From SFHK01 sp045538305 (lineage in GTDB: Bacteria > Bacillota > Clostridia > Christensenellales > Aristaeellaceae): 22,725 nt of DNA. Below the pieces are notes generated by a model. That model had not been told where the DNA came from and did no database searches. It was given only the letters and a program-made list of their open reading frames with translations. The translations under genes and the position numbers were made by a program. The stretch is from the NCBI GenBank assembly GCA_045538305.1, contig JAZSRC010000089.1, forward strand, positions 1-22,725, read 5' to 3'. This document shows positions 1 through 7,730 of the stretch, in pieces; positions within the stretch are counted from its first letter, which is position 1, and every line of letters starts with the position of its first letter.

Positions 1-138
1 TCCAGGTGCGCCAACACCTTTCAACCGTTAAGCGTTTCTCGCTCAATTTTTCTTCCGAATCGACTGTCTTCTTCTTATTTCGTTCTCTGTATCGTTTTCA
101 AGGATCGCGCCGCTCGCTCGGTCTCCCTCGCTGACAGC
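1..138 (-). other. probable rRNA operon leader (leftward, continues outside window)
   Basis: Read on the minus strand, this stretch follows a strong promoter and has no coding frame. It contains CCTTGAAAACGATACAGAG (about 87-105), which resembles the TTGAAAAC element found upstream of 16S and 23S genes in Firmicutes rRNA operons. The 16S gene itself is not in the window, so the identity is an inference from the promoter strength and this leader element. A tRNA or other stable RNA operon is the alternative. Confidence 0.6.
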
Positions 139-144
139 TTGGTT

Positions 145-173
145 ATTATAACAAAGTATATGATGTTTGTCAA
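145..173 (-). promoter_or_regulatory. consensus sigma-A promoter of the rRNA-type operon
   Basis: On the minus strand TTGACA (173-168) is followed by a 17-bp spacer and TATAAT (150-145), so both boxes match consensus exactly. The bases upstream of the -35 box (174-195) are A-rich on this strand, as in an UP element. A promoter this strong fits stable RNA and fires leftward, away from the DUF4004 gene. Confidence 0.85.
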
Positions 174-239
174 TACTTTTTTTATACTTTTGTCACATGA
201 ATATTTTGCTATATATAGTGCCTCTTCGTTGGCATAAAC

Positions 240-253
240 CACAATATATTGTG
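240..253. promoter_or_regulatory. perfect 14-bp palindrome, candidate operator
   Basis: CACAATATATTGTG is its own reverse complement. It lies 4 bp upstream of a TTGACA box at 258-263, and flanking AAA/TTT extends the symmetry after one mismatch. Its position between the divergent rRNA-type promoter and the DUF4004 gene suggests a regulator binding site. No family assignment is possible from the sequence. Confidence 0.4.
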
Positions 254-257
254 TTTT

Positions 258-286
258 TTGACAGACTTAGCACAAAATCGTCTAAA
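258..286 (+). promoter_or_regulatory. candidate promoter for the DUF4004 gene
   Basis: TTGACA at 258-263 is a perfect -35 box. A 17-bp spacer leads to TCTAAA at 281-286, which matches the -10 consensus at four of six positions. A competing candidate is the extended -10 TGTTATACT at 336-344, which has a poor -35 and lies inside an inverted repeat. Confidence 0.4.
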
Positions 287-320
287 GTTTACTTTGTAAA
301 GATACCGTATATCTATCATT

Positions 321-344
321 AGTATAACAATGTTATGTTATACT
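321..344. promoter_or_regulatory. 8-8-8 inverted repeat, candidate operator over a -10 box
   Basis: AGTATAAC (321-328) and GTTATACT (337-344) form a perfect inverted repeat separated by 8 bases. The right arm contains the extended -10 TGTTATACT. The element ends 24 bp before the start codon at 369. A MerR-like protein encoded just downstream makes autoregulation plausible, but this is inference. Confidence 0.45.
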
Positions 345-368
345 GTGTGCGAATGGAGGGATTTTTCT

Positions 369-1010
369 ATGGATGAATGGATCAGTAAAAAGGACTTGCT
401 GAATGAAACCGGCATATCCTACGGCCAGCTGTACCGATGGAAGCGCGAGGGACTGATTCCGGATGCATGGTTTGAAAAGCGTTCTTCCTTCACGGGGCAG
501 GAAACCTTTTTTACAAGGAAACTGATATTGGAAAGAATTCACTTCATACTGACGCATAAGGATGAATACAGCCTTTCGGAGTTGAAAGGGTTGCTTACGC
601 CCAAAACAAACAGCCGCATCTATCCGATTGACGATATAAAAATGCTGCCGGCCGCCGAAAGAAGCGCAGCGCTATATGAAAGCCTAACGGGAACCATGTA
701 CGTAAACCACGGTCAGGCGCTTACCATTATTCTATCTGCTGCGTATGATGAACAATGCCGGCCGACAGACGAAGAGCTTACCAATTTTCTTACAACGATC
801 TGCGCCTGGCAAGCTGAGCGCGACATATTCTCGTTAAGTGAAGGTCGTTTATTCGTAATCCGCGTTCCGGGCGCGGTCATTCCCCTTCTGTTTACAAGCG
901 AAGGAGACATATACCTGCCGGAAGGCGCAGAAATCCTTCATTGTATATCCATGAACGAAGTGGCGCGTACATACAACCGCATGCTGAACCGGATATATCG
1001 AATCAAATAA
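369..1010 (+). CDS. YhbD/DUF4004 family protein with MerR-like N-terminal helix-turn-helix
   Basis: This 213-residue protein opens with the DUF4004 (Bacillus YhbD) signature: ISKKDLL at 5-11, TGISYGQLYRWKREGLIP at 14-31 and FTGQETFF at 41-48. That region resembles a MerR-type winged helix that reads DNA. The rest (about 75-213) has no motif I recognise and may be a sensing or oligomerisation part. I chose the ATG at 369 because GGAGGG lies at 355-360 with an 8-base spacer; an earlier ATG at 330 lies inside the inverted repeat and lacks a ribosome binding site. Two symmetric elements upstream are candidate self-operators. The next gene begins 92 bases downstream on the same strand with its own possible promoter. 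The family match is strong; the biochemical role is not established. Confidence 0.85.
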   Translation: MDEWISKKDLLNETGISYGQLYRWKREGLIPDAWFEKRSSFTGQETFFTRKLILERIHFILTHKDEYSLSELKGLLTPKTNSRIYPIDDIKMLPAAERSAALYESLTGTMYVNHGQALTIILSAAYDEQCRPTDEELTNFLTTICAWQAERDIFSLSEGRLFVIRVPGAVIPLLFTSEGDIYLPEGAEILHCISMNEVARTYNRMLNRIYRIK

Positions 1011-1061
1011 TCAGAATACGTGAAAATCTGATGAAGCTATTTCATTATCCGAAAAAACGTG

Positions 1062-1067
1062 TATAAT
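1062..1067 (+). promoter_or_regulatory. candidate -10 box for the aldolase gene
   Basis: TATAAT stands 35 bases before the TTG start at 1103 and in the gap after the DUF4004 stop. No good -35 hexamer is visible at normal spacing (TTTCAT is the nearest), so the promoter is only tentative. Confidence 0.35.
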
Positions 1068-1102
1068 GATAGAAATACTTGCAAGGAAAGAGGGACATAC
1101 CA

Positions 1103-2137
1103 TTGATCCGTTTTGAATGCGATTATCTGGAAGGCGCGCATCCCGAAATACTGGAGGCTCTGATAAAAACAAACCTTGAGCAGACCTGCGGCTACAGCGA
1201 GGATGATTACTGCAACCAGGCGCGCGAAGCAATCAAGAGCGCAATCAGCCGCGAGGACGCGGACATACATTTTCTGGTGGGTGGCACGCAGGCAAACCTG
1301 ACGGTAATTGCCGCCGCGCTTCGCGCACATCAGGGCGTATTGTCGGCAGATACCGGCCATATTGCGGTTCATGAAAGCGGCGCAATCGAAGCCACAGGCC
1401 ACAAGGTAATCACCCTTGACAACCAATTCGGAAAAATCTCCGCTTCACAGATCCGCGAGTTTGTCGACAATCATTATGCCGATGCAACGCATGAGCATAT
1501 GCCTCAGCCCGCGATGGTTTATATTTCCCATCCCACGGAATTTGGAACGCTGTATACCAGAGACGAGCTGACCGAGATTTCAAACGTATGCCGCGAAAAA
1601 GGGCTGATCTTCTTTGTCGACGGCGCGCGCCTTGGCTACGGGCTTGAGGCAAAGGACACCGACGTAACGCTTAGCGACCTTGCCCATCTGACAGACGCAT
1701 TCTATATCGGCGGCACGAAGGTAGGCGCACTGTTTGGAGAAGCGGTTGTAATCAACCACCCGCTTCTGAAACGCGATTTCCGCTATATCATCAAACAGCG
1801 CGGCGGAATGCTGGCAAAAGGCCGTCTTCTGGGCATTCAGTTCCTTACGCTTTTTACAAACGACCTTTATTCCAGAATCGGCAAACATGCCATTGGACTT
1901 GCGGAAGAAATCCGCAGCACGCTGATAAAGCAAAATATTCCCGAGCTTGTCCCCTCTCCCACCAATCAGCTGTTCCCGATTCTTTCAAACCAAAAAATTG
2001 CCGAACTCAGCGAAAAATACTCGTTCTCCCATTGGGCAAAAGTGGATGAAAACCACAGCGCCATCCGCATCTGCACCAGCTGGGCGACCACCAAAGAAAA
2101 TGTCGATCAGCTGATCAGGGATCTTGAAAACATATAA
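1103..2137 (+). CDS. low-specificity L-threonine aldolase / beta-eliminating lyase family
   Basis: The 344-residue product belongs to the PLP fold-type I threonine aldolase family, which cleaves L-threonine or allo-threonine to glycine and acetaldehyde in the cytoplasm. The N-terminus carries CDYLEGAHPEILEAL (6-20). The PLP ring-contact region HIAVHESGAIE is at 86-96, the cofactor aspartate is in VDGARLG (D173), and the Schiff-base lysine is K206 in YIGGTKVGALFG. The start is taken as the TTG at 1103 because AGAGGG at 1089-1094 gives an 8-base spacer and family members usually begin with this sequence; an upstream TTG at 1079 would add eight residues without a ribosome binding site. The gene ends at a strong bidirectional terminator. 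Substrate preference cannot be read from sequence, and related beta-eliminating lyases share these motifs. Confidence 0.88.
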   Translation: MIRFECDYLEGAHPEILEALIKTNLEQTCGYSEDDYCNQAREAIKSAISREDADIHFLVGGTQANLTVIAAALRAHQGVLSADTGHIAVHESGAIEATGHKVITLDNQFGKISASQIREFVDNHYADATHEHMPQPAMVYISHPTEFGTLYTRDELTEISNVCREKGLIFFVDGARLGYGLEAKDTDVTLSDLAHLTDAFYIGGTKVGALFGEAVVINHPLLKRDFRYIIKQRGGMLAKGRLLGIQFLTLFTNDLYSRIGKHAIGLAEEIRSTLIKQNIPELVPSPTNQLFPILSNQKIAELSEKYSFSHWAKVDENHSAIRICTSWATTKENVDQLIRDLENI

Positions 2138-2141
2138 CCAG

Positions 2142-2186
2142 AAAAAGGCTGCTGCAGAAAATCAAATCTTCTGCAGCAGCCTTTTT
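2142..2186. terminator. bidirectional intrinsic terminator with 18-bp perfect stem
   Basis: The arms at 2142-2159 and 2169-2186 are exact reverse complements: AAAAAGGCTGCTGCAGAA against TTCTGCAGCAGCCTTTTT. The loop is 9 bases. Each strand ends in five T residues, so it can end both the rightward aldolase transcript and the leftward MMPL/URO-D transcript. Confidence 0.95.
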
Positions 2187-2199
2187 ATCGCTTAAAGCG

Positions 2200-3426
2200 C
2201 TATCTGTTTACTTCCTCCATGGCAATCTCATAGAATCTTGTCAGGCGGGCCGGTTCGTAGCGAACAGTAGATACATCCTTCAGAATCAGCTCCAGCTTTA
2301 TATCGTTGCGTTTAGCCGCGTCGACAGTGCGGCGGAGATCGCGCCGAATTGCGTCCTCATCCAACGATCCGGTTGCGAGGAATGCCGGCGACGGTTTGTT
2401 GCTCATAATAAACTCGCGCGGCAGCCGATCGGCAAATACATCCCTGTCGCTCCACGGACTGCACGAAATTTTCCGGACATTCGGAAGCGTAACAATCAGA
2501 TCCAAACGATCGTCCAGACGATCGCAGCAGCCGTAATAAATGTGTCCAAAATGCGGGAATACACGTTTCATATATTCGCATTCGAATTCCTGCGTAATTC
2601 TGGGCGACACGGAGGTAAACAGCTGCGCAAGTCCGAACGCCCAGCTGTTTTCGGAGCGCGTGAAAGTCTCTTCTTTATCATCGGCGCGGTAGGTATGCGA
2701 GCAATGGCAGTAGTGTCCGAAGGCGTCAAATGCGCCCAAGTGATTCAGGTCGTCAATCTGAGAAAGATAGCCCTCCACCATTTTTTCCATAATGGCATGC
2801 ATCATTTCCGGACGATCCATCAGCTCTATATAGCAGGCTTCAACGCCCATCCAATACGCGATGGTATCCCATGCGCCCAGATGCATGATGGCGCCCGTCA
2901 TGCGCACCGGGAGAATGCCTTTGAAAATCTCTTTGCCGGTTTCGTAGATTTCTTTTTCCCTGTTGCTGTCTAAAGTAATCCTCGGCGGATGGATTTTTTC
3001 GACATCCTCCATATCCCGGATAAGATTGGTAATTTCCTGGCTGGCCACATCGTTTGTGTCGTCTGTATATAGCCGCTTTACCTCAGCGTCAAGCCCCCAG
3101 CCGGAGTTTTGCAACGGACGCGACAGCTTGATATACTCGTCCAGCACCATATCGCAGGGAAAATGCTTCCATTTATATATCTCTTGTCTGAGCCAGCGCT
3201 CTACCGAACGCCAGTAGTCGTCCGTTATTTTCAGTACCAGACTTCCGTCAACATCCAGCTCGTTCCACGGAAGCTGATCAACCAACACCAACGGGCGCTC
3301 CGGCAAGAGAGAATTATGTCTAATCCACATTTCCCTTTTGACTTTCTGTTCGGGAAGGGACGCAAATCCGGCATATTCATTTGCCAGATCTCTCAGTATT
3401 TGAACCTCATTTGCATTCAGGCTCAT
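2200..3426 (-). CDS. uroporphyrinogen decarboxylase-fold (URO-D-like) protein, function unknown
   Basis: This 408-residue soluble protein resembles the divergent URO-D superfamily proteins common in gut Clostridia, which share the TIM-barrel fold of HemE and of corrinoid methyltransferases such as MtaA and CmuA. Visible landmarks are RPLVLVDQLPW at 44-54, a CHCSHTY segment at 240-246, YYGCCDRLD at 297-305 and CSPWSDRDVFADRL at 322-335. The Cys/His cluster could bind metal as in the methyltransferase members, but HemE activity is unlikely because no other haem genes are near. The start has GGGAGG six bases upstream, and the gene overlaps the end of the upstream MMPL gene by 20 bases, implying translational coupling. 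The fold assignment is moderately sure; the reaction is unknown. Confidence 0.7.
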   Translation of the reverse strand: MSLNANEVQILRDLANEYAGFASLPEQKVKREMWIRHNSLLPERPLVLVDQLPWNELDVDGSLVLKITDDYWRSVERWLRQEIYKWKHFPCDMVLDEYIKLSRPLQNSGWGLDAEVKRLYTDDTNDVASQEITNLIRDMEDVEKIHPPRITLDSNREKEIYETGKEIFKGILPVRMTGAIMHLGAWDTIAYWMGVEACYIELMDRPEMMHAIMEKMVEGYLSQIDDLNHLGAFDAFGHYCHCSHTYRADDKEETFTRSENSWAFGLAQLFTSVSPRITQEFECEYMKRVFPHFGHIYYGCCDRLDDRLDLIVTLPNVRKISCSPWSDRDVFADRLPREFIMSNKPSPAFLATGSLDEDAIRRDLRRTVDAAKRNDIKLELILKDVSTVRYEPARLTRFYEIAMEEVNR

Positions 3427-5611
3427 GATAAACCTCCCTTACGCCGTACATGACGGCTTTATCCAATATAATAAGAAGCGAAGGAAGCAAAGCCAGCACC
3501 ATAAGCACAGAAATCAACGTTCCGCGTGCAATCAGGCTGCCGATGGATGATATATAAAACACCGTGCACACATTGCCGATGGCAAAGCCCGCGAAAATCA
3601 GGATGACGCCGGAAGTAAAAACCGTGGGAAGCGAAATGGTAAGCGCGGAATTGACTGCATCCCTCGGAGAAAGCGATTTGCGCATACGCCGATAAGAGCT
3701 TGTAAGCAGGATACCGTAATCGATCGTTGCGCCCATCTGTATAGCCGTACAGATCAGATAGCTCATGAAGAATATGCCTTCTCCCTTCAGCCTGGATATC
3801 GCCATCGTAATCCATATCGCGCCCTGTATCACACATATGAGAATCACCGGAACGCAGGCGCTGCGGAAGGAAAGCAACAGTATCAGCAGAATTGCAAAAA
3901 CGGTAATCAGATTTACGCGCATCATGTCGCCGGTAAAGGCGGATGATATATCATAGGAAGACATACAGGTACCCGCAATTCCGACCGTCGCATCGGGATA
4001 AATATCGTTGAGAAGCGCCGAGATTTCATCAAGCGTGCGATACGTTTCTTCACCGAAATTCGGCATGTCTACCGTTAAGATCATGCGCGAGTATTCTTCG
4101 CCAATAAACATACCGCGTGCAAAATCCAGCGTTTCCTTGATTTCTGAAATCATCTCGTTTTTGGGCATTACGTCGTACGCCTTGTCGACCAGCACATCGC
4201 CGCGAACCACGGTTCCAAATCCCATTCCGCCCAGATACAGGCCAAGGCCAATCGGTGATATACCAGTCATTTCGGAAATATCACTAATAGTATAGTAGGA
4301 AATCGCCGCTTCGCCCGTAGTGACGATAGAGGTTACGCCGGTGACTGCCGGTTTCCCCGCGCAGGTAACGTTTTCAAGCTTTTTGATCAGCTCTCTCTGC
4401 CGGTCAAAATCCGCGTCCTCGGTACCGGTCGGGAACAGAATAACCAATTGATTGGTCACACCGAAAACATCCGCGACACTTCCCTTATCAGCGCCTGCAT
4501 CCGGATTGGTAAACAGATATTTGTTTCGGGTTTGAACAAACGCACAGACGCCAACCGCGCATACCAAAATGAGCGCAATCGCTCGCTTAAAGCGCAATAC
4601 AAAGCCTCCGATTCTGGCCCCGCCAAGCGAAATGGGCTTATGCTTTAGCCTTTCAAGCGGCTTTGAAAACAGAATAATCAGCGCAGGCATGAAAAGGAAT
4701 ACCGTAAGCAGGCTGAAAACAATGCCCTTGCAAAGCACAACGCCCAAATCATAGCCGATGGTAAAGCTCATGAACATGAGCGAAGCAAGGCCGGCAATGG
4801 TAGTCAGGGAAGAAGCCGAAATCGGCATAAACGAACGCGCCAGCGCCTTCGCCATCGCCTCGTTTCTGTCACTCGTTTCCTTTAATATATCAAAATAGCT
4901 GTGCAGCAGCATGATGGAATAATCCATCGCCAGCGCCAGCTGCAATATGGCGGAAACGGCAAAGGTGATAAAGGATATGGAATCAAACACCCAGTTGGTT
5001 CCCATATTCAGAACCACCGACACCAATAAAACGATCAAAAACAGAAGCGGCTCAAAATACGAATGCGATGTAATGAACAAAACCGCAATGACAATCGATA
5101 TGGCGAGGATCATCGCTATCGGAATCTCCCGCAGAAGATTCTTTTGAATAAAAAGCGTCTGCGGCGCGGCGCCGGACATATCAAAGCTTTTTACGCTTTC
5201 AAGCGAAGAGAAATAGGTTGCCAGCTCCTTTACATAGGCAACAGAATCTTCGCAATCGAGAATCAGCTGTATGCGCTCGTAAACCGTTCCATCCACAGTT
5301 CTCGTATCGGCGCTTTCGTCATGCGTGGCGCGCAGTATACCCTCCCGCGCCTTAAGCGCCTCGGTGATCTTTTCTGCTTCACCCTCGGGAAGGGATGCAA
5401 ACATAACAGTCAGCTGATCGATGCTGCCGAATTCCCTTTCCATAATGGTCAGCGATTTTTTGGTTACGGTATCCTCGGACAGATAGTCCGTAAAATCATA
5501 ATTGATCTTCGCCTTCGGAATCATAATCGCCGAAAAAACCGTTGCAGCCAAAAAGAAAACGATGATCAGTACGCGCCATTTCACAATGCGCCGGGATATG
5601 TATTCAAGCAT
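3407..5611 (-). CDS. MMPL/RND superfamily membrane transporter
   Basis: The 734-residue protein has the two-repeat RND layout. There is one membrane span near 12-30, a large external loop at 31-162, five spans at about 163-312, a span near 343-360, a second external loop at 361-565 and five spans at about 566-715. The intramembrane Asp-Tyr pairs of the MMPL type sit at D230-Y231 (LALAMDYSIML) and D631-Y632 (MGATIDYGILL), one per repeat, and are expected to relay protons. These proteins export lipids, hydrophobic compounds or peptides using the proton gradient. The gene leads an operon with the URO-D-like gene that overlaps it. AGGGGG precedes the ATG, and a good extended -10 promoter lies immediately upstream. 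The cargo cannot be inferred. Confidence 0.88.
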   Translation of the reverse strand: MLEYISRRIVKWRVLIIVFFLAATVFSAIMIPKAKINYDFTDYLSEDTVTKKSLTIMEREFGSIDQLTVMFASLPEGEAEKITEALKAREGILRATHDESADTRTVDGTVYERIQLILDCEDSVAYVKELATYFSSLESVKSFDMSGAAPQTLFIQKNLLREIPIAMILAISIVIAVLFITSHSYFEPLLFLIVLLVSVVLNMGTNWVFDSISFITFAVSAILQLALAMDYSIMLLHSYFDILKETSDRNEAMAKALARSFMPISASSLTTIAGLASLMFMSFTIGYDLGVVLCKGIVFSLLTVFLFMPALIILFSKPLERLKHKPISLGGARIGGFVLRFKRAIALILVCAVGVCAFVQTRNKYLFTNPDAGADKGSVADVFGVTNQLVILFPTGTEDADFDRQRELIKKLENVTCAGKPAVTGVTSIVTTGEAAISYYTISDISEMTGISPIGLGLYLGGMGFGTVVRGDVLVDKAYDVMPKNEMISEIKETLDFARGMFIGEEYSRMILTVDMPNFGEETYRTLDEISALLNDIYPDATVGIAGTCMSSYDISSAFTGDMMRVNLITVFAILLILLLSFRSACVPVILICVIQGAIWITMAISRLKGEGIFFMSYLICTAIQMGATIDYGILLTSSYRRMRKSLSPRDAVNSALTISLPTVFTSGVILIFAGFAIGNVCTVFYISSIGSLIARGTLISVLMVLALLPSLLIILDKAVMYGVREVYHEPECK

Positions 5612-5634
5612 GGTATTGCCCCCTGTTCCATATG

Positions 5635-5663
5635 ATTATACCACATTCATACATCGGAAACAA
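5635..5663 (-). promoter_or_regulatory. promoter of the MMPL/URO-D operon
   Basis: On the minus strand TTGTTT (5663-5658), a 17-bp spacer and TATAAT (5640-5635) preceded by TGG form an extended -10 promoter. It is 24 bases upstream of the MMPL start codon and diverges from the HAD promoter. Confidence 0.7.
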
Positions 5664-5694
5664 CACACATCATATCAGCGCTTTCTCCGGTTGG

Positions 5695-5723
5695 TTGCAA
5701 ATCACTTCCGTTTATGCTATCAT
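5695..5723 (+). promoter_or_regulatory. promoter of the HAD-PAP2 pair
   Basis: TTGCAA (5695-5700) is followed by 17 bp and TATCAT (5718-5723), the latter preceded by TGC, so this is an extended -10 promoter. It lies 30 bases before the TTG start of the HAD gene. Confidence 0.65.
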
Positions 5724-5753
5724 AAACCCACCTTATATATTGGAGGGAAGCGC

Positions 5754-6392
5754 TTGATTGATTTTAAAGCCGCCCTTTTTGACATGGACGGAACGATACT
5801 GGATTCCATGCATGTGTGGGCAGACGTTGACAGGGATTTTTTTATAAAGCGTGGGCGCGAAGTCCCTGAAGGGTATGCCAAAGCAATTTCCGGACTGAGC
5901 TTCCGGCAAACCGCCGTATATACAAAGGAAACCTATCATCTTAAGGAATCCGTTAATGACATTCTGACCGAATGGAACGATATGTGCCAAAAGGCATACG
6001 AAGAAAGCGTGCTCCTTAAGCCTTATGCGAAAGAATACCTTGAAAAGCTGCATAGGGAGGGAAAGAGTCTGGCTGTTGCAACCGCGCTTCCGGAGTACCT
6101 GTACAAGCCGGCGTTGATTCGAAACGGCGTGTACCATCTGTTTTCCGCGTTCGCATCAACAGGCGAAACCGGCGAAACAAAGGCGACCGGGCAGGTATAT
6201 CGCCTGGCGGCAAAGCGAATGAACGCAAACGAAAGCGATTGCTGTGTATTTGAAGATATATATGAAGGAATTCTGGGCGCAAAAGCGGCGGGCATGTGGG
6301 CGGTTCTGGTACGGGACGATGCGTGTCACGAACGCGAACGGGCGCTGGCCATTGCGGATGAATATCTGAATTCATACAAGGACTGGCTGTAA
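5754..6392 (+). CDS. HAD superfamily hydrolase, subfamily IA (beta-phosphoglucomutase-like)
   Basis: The 212-residue protein has the four HAD motifs. FDMDGT places the nucleophile D10 and acid/base D12, VATA supplies the motif II threonine, the lysine of ETKATGQVY is motif III, and VFEDIYEG carries the motif IV acidic pair. A helical cap inserted after motif I gives subfamily IA, which includes phosphoglycolate phosphatase-like and beta-phosphoglucomutase-like enzymes. It probably removes phosphate from a small metabolite in the cytoplasm. I chose the TTG at 5754 because GGAGGG at 5742-5747 gives a 6-base spacer. A frame open back to 5502 would cross the promoter and the opposite gene. It sits 15 bases upstream of a PAP2 phosphatase gene with which it is probably cotranscribed. 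The substrate is unknown. Confidence 0.87.
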   Translation: MIDFKAALFDMDGTILDSMHVWADVDRDFFIKRGREVPEGYAKAISGLSFRQTAVYTKETYHLKESVNDILTEWNDMCQKAYEESVLLKPYAKEYLEKLHREGKSLAVATALPEYLYKPALIRNGVYHLFSAFASTGETGETKATGQVYRLAAKRMNANESDCCVFEDIYEGILGAKAAGMWAVLVRDDACHERERALAIADEYLNSYKDWL

Positions 6393-6407
6393 AGGAGAAC
6401 GATACAA

Positions 6408-7304
6408 ATGGATTTGAATTTCTTGATCTGGCTTCAGAATCTGAGAACCCCGTTTTTTGACAAGTTCTTTTCTGCGATAACTCTGCTTGGCGGTGAGCTT
6501 CCCATCATCGCGCTGGTTTGCGTGATCTACTGGTGCATTAATAAGCGCTACGGCGACAGGATGCTGTTTTCTCTGTTTTCCGGTATACTTGTAAATCAGT
6601 TTCTCAAAATTACCTTCTGCATTCAGCGCCCCTGGATCAGAAGCGCCAATGTTTATCCGCTTCCCGGCGCAACGGACGCCGCCACCGGCTATTCGTTTCC
6701 AAGCGGCCATACGGCAAACTCCGTCGCCTGCTACGGTGGTATCGCCTGTTCCAAAAGGCTTGGAGCTTTTAGATGGGCTTTATGGATTGTCGTTTTACTG
6801 ATCGGTTTCTCCCGCCTGTACCTTGGCGTGCATACGCCGCAGGATGTGCTGGTATCCCTTGTAATCGGCATTCTGCTGCTGTTTTTGGTGGATCGAATGA
6901 CCAAAATTCTGGATAAAAACCCGAAAATCGACATGATTTATTCTTTGATTGGCATCGTGCTATCCATAGCGCTGGCGTTGTACGCCGCCTTCAAGCCTTA
7001 TCCGCTAAACGAAGGAATCAAATATTCAAACGACGCCATGAAGCTTGCGGGCGCAGCGGCAGGCCTGTTTGCAGGCTGGCTGTTTGAACGCAGAATAATC
7101 CGATTTGAGATTCCGCGGGAATTATGGAAAAAGGCGCTGCGCATGATCGTCGGACTGGCAATTGTGCTTCTGATCATGAAAGGACTGAAGGCTCCGATCA
7201 ATGCCCTGCTGGGCGAAACCGCAGGAAGCTTTACCAGATATGCGCTGCTCGGTATCGGCGCAACCGCATTTTGGCCCTTTATCTATAATAAGTTAGGCTT
7301 CTGA
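6408..7304 (+). CDS. PAP2-family integral membrane phosphatase
   Basis: The 298-residue protein carries the complete tripartite PAP2 signature: K67 with R74-P75 (KITFCIQRP), PSGH at 98-101 and SR at 135-136 with H142 (SRLYLGVHTPQD). H142 is the expected nucleophile and H101 the acid/base. Several hydrophobic segments before and after the motifs place the active site at the outer membrane face, as in enzymes that dephosphorylate undecaprenyl pyrophosphate or lipid phosphates. The C-terminal extension from about 160 adds further membrane spans and is longer than in minimal PAP2 proteins. AAAGGAG just after the HAD stop serves as ribosome binding site. Whether the substrate is undecaprenyl pyrophosphate, phosphatidylglycerophosphate or another lipid is not clear from sequence. 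Confidence 0.88.
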   Translation: MDLNFLIWLQNLRTPFFDKFFSAITLLGGELPIIALVCVIYWCINKRYGDRMLFSLFSGILVNQFLKITFCIQRPWIRSANVYPLPGATDAATGYSFPSGHTANSVACYGGIACSKRLGAFRWALWIVVLLIGFSRLYLGVHTPQDVLVSLVIGILLLFLVDRMTKILDKNPKIDMIYSLIGIVLSIALALYAAFKPYPLNEGIKYSNDAMKLAGAAAGLFAGWLFERRIIRFEIPRELWKKALRMIVGLAIVLLIMKGLKAPINALLGETAGSFTRYALLGIGATAFWPFIYNKLGF

Positions 7305-7306
7305 TC

Positions 7307-7340
7307 AAACGCCTCTGGGAAGCGCTCAGAGAAGGCGTTT
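7307..7340 (+). terminator. intrinsic terminator after PAP2
   Basis: AAACGCC (7307-7313) pairs with GGCGTTT (7334-7340), and TCTG/CAGA extends the stem internally. A short T-run follows. It stands directly after the PAP2 stop codon. Confidence 0.6.
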
Positions 7341-7380
7341 TCAGGAAGCATTCAAATGAGTTGCTTTCATCGGTCAAAGT

Positions 7381-7430
7381 ATCGCGCGTCCCCTTCATGC
7401 ATTGAAAAATGCATTCCGGGGACGCGCGAT
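7381..7430. repeat. long imperfect palindrome with GAAA tetraloop
   Basis: ATCGCGCGTCCCC (7381-7393) pairs perfectly with GGGGACGCGCGAT (7418-7430). A 3x3 internal loop follows, then ATGCATT (7397-7403) pairs with AATGCAT (7408-7414) around a GAAA loop of the GNRA class. No T-run follows on either strand, so it is not a standard terminator. It may be an RNA stability element, a dispersed repeat or part of a small RNA. The rest of 7341-7640 is AT-rich with no gene; a tandem ATTTTTGCA repeat lies at 7592-7609. Confidence 0.6.
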
Positions 7431-7642
7431 GCTTATTCAACTCCCTTTTCAAATGCGCACCAAAAACTCCGTTTGCATTATTAACATTCCCCTCAGATTT
7501 CGCCCTTTATCGGCTTCATCATTACAAAAACAGCCATTTATACTCCTATAAACCCTTCATTTTTTAGTCAGAAAGTAAATGTTTTTCCAGTATTTTTGCA
7601 ATTTTTGCAATTTGATAAACCATAAAAATTACAAAAAGTATA

Positions 7643-7671
7643 TATACAAATCAACATATCGATGATATAAT
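7643..7671 (+). promoter_or_regulatory. promoter of the opp operon
   Basis: TATACA (7643-7648), a 17-bp spacer and TATAAT (7666-7671) preceded by TGA form an extended -10 promoter. The oppB start codon is 60 bases downstream. Confidence 0.7.
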
Positions 7672-7730
7672 GACCCGCATAATGTAAGTTGGATGTCTCA
7701 ATCGCATGGCATCCGGAAGGGATGAAGCCC

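Noticed and set aside
5502..5753. N-terminal extension of the HAD gene to an ATG at 5502
   Set aside because: The extension overlaps the opposite MMPL gene start and both divergent promoters; the TTG at 5754 has GGAGGG at the right distance and gives a standard HAD N-terminus.
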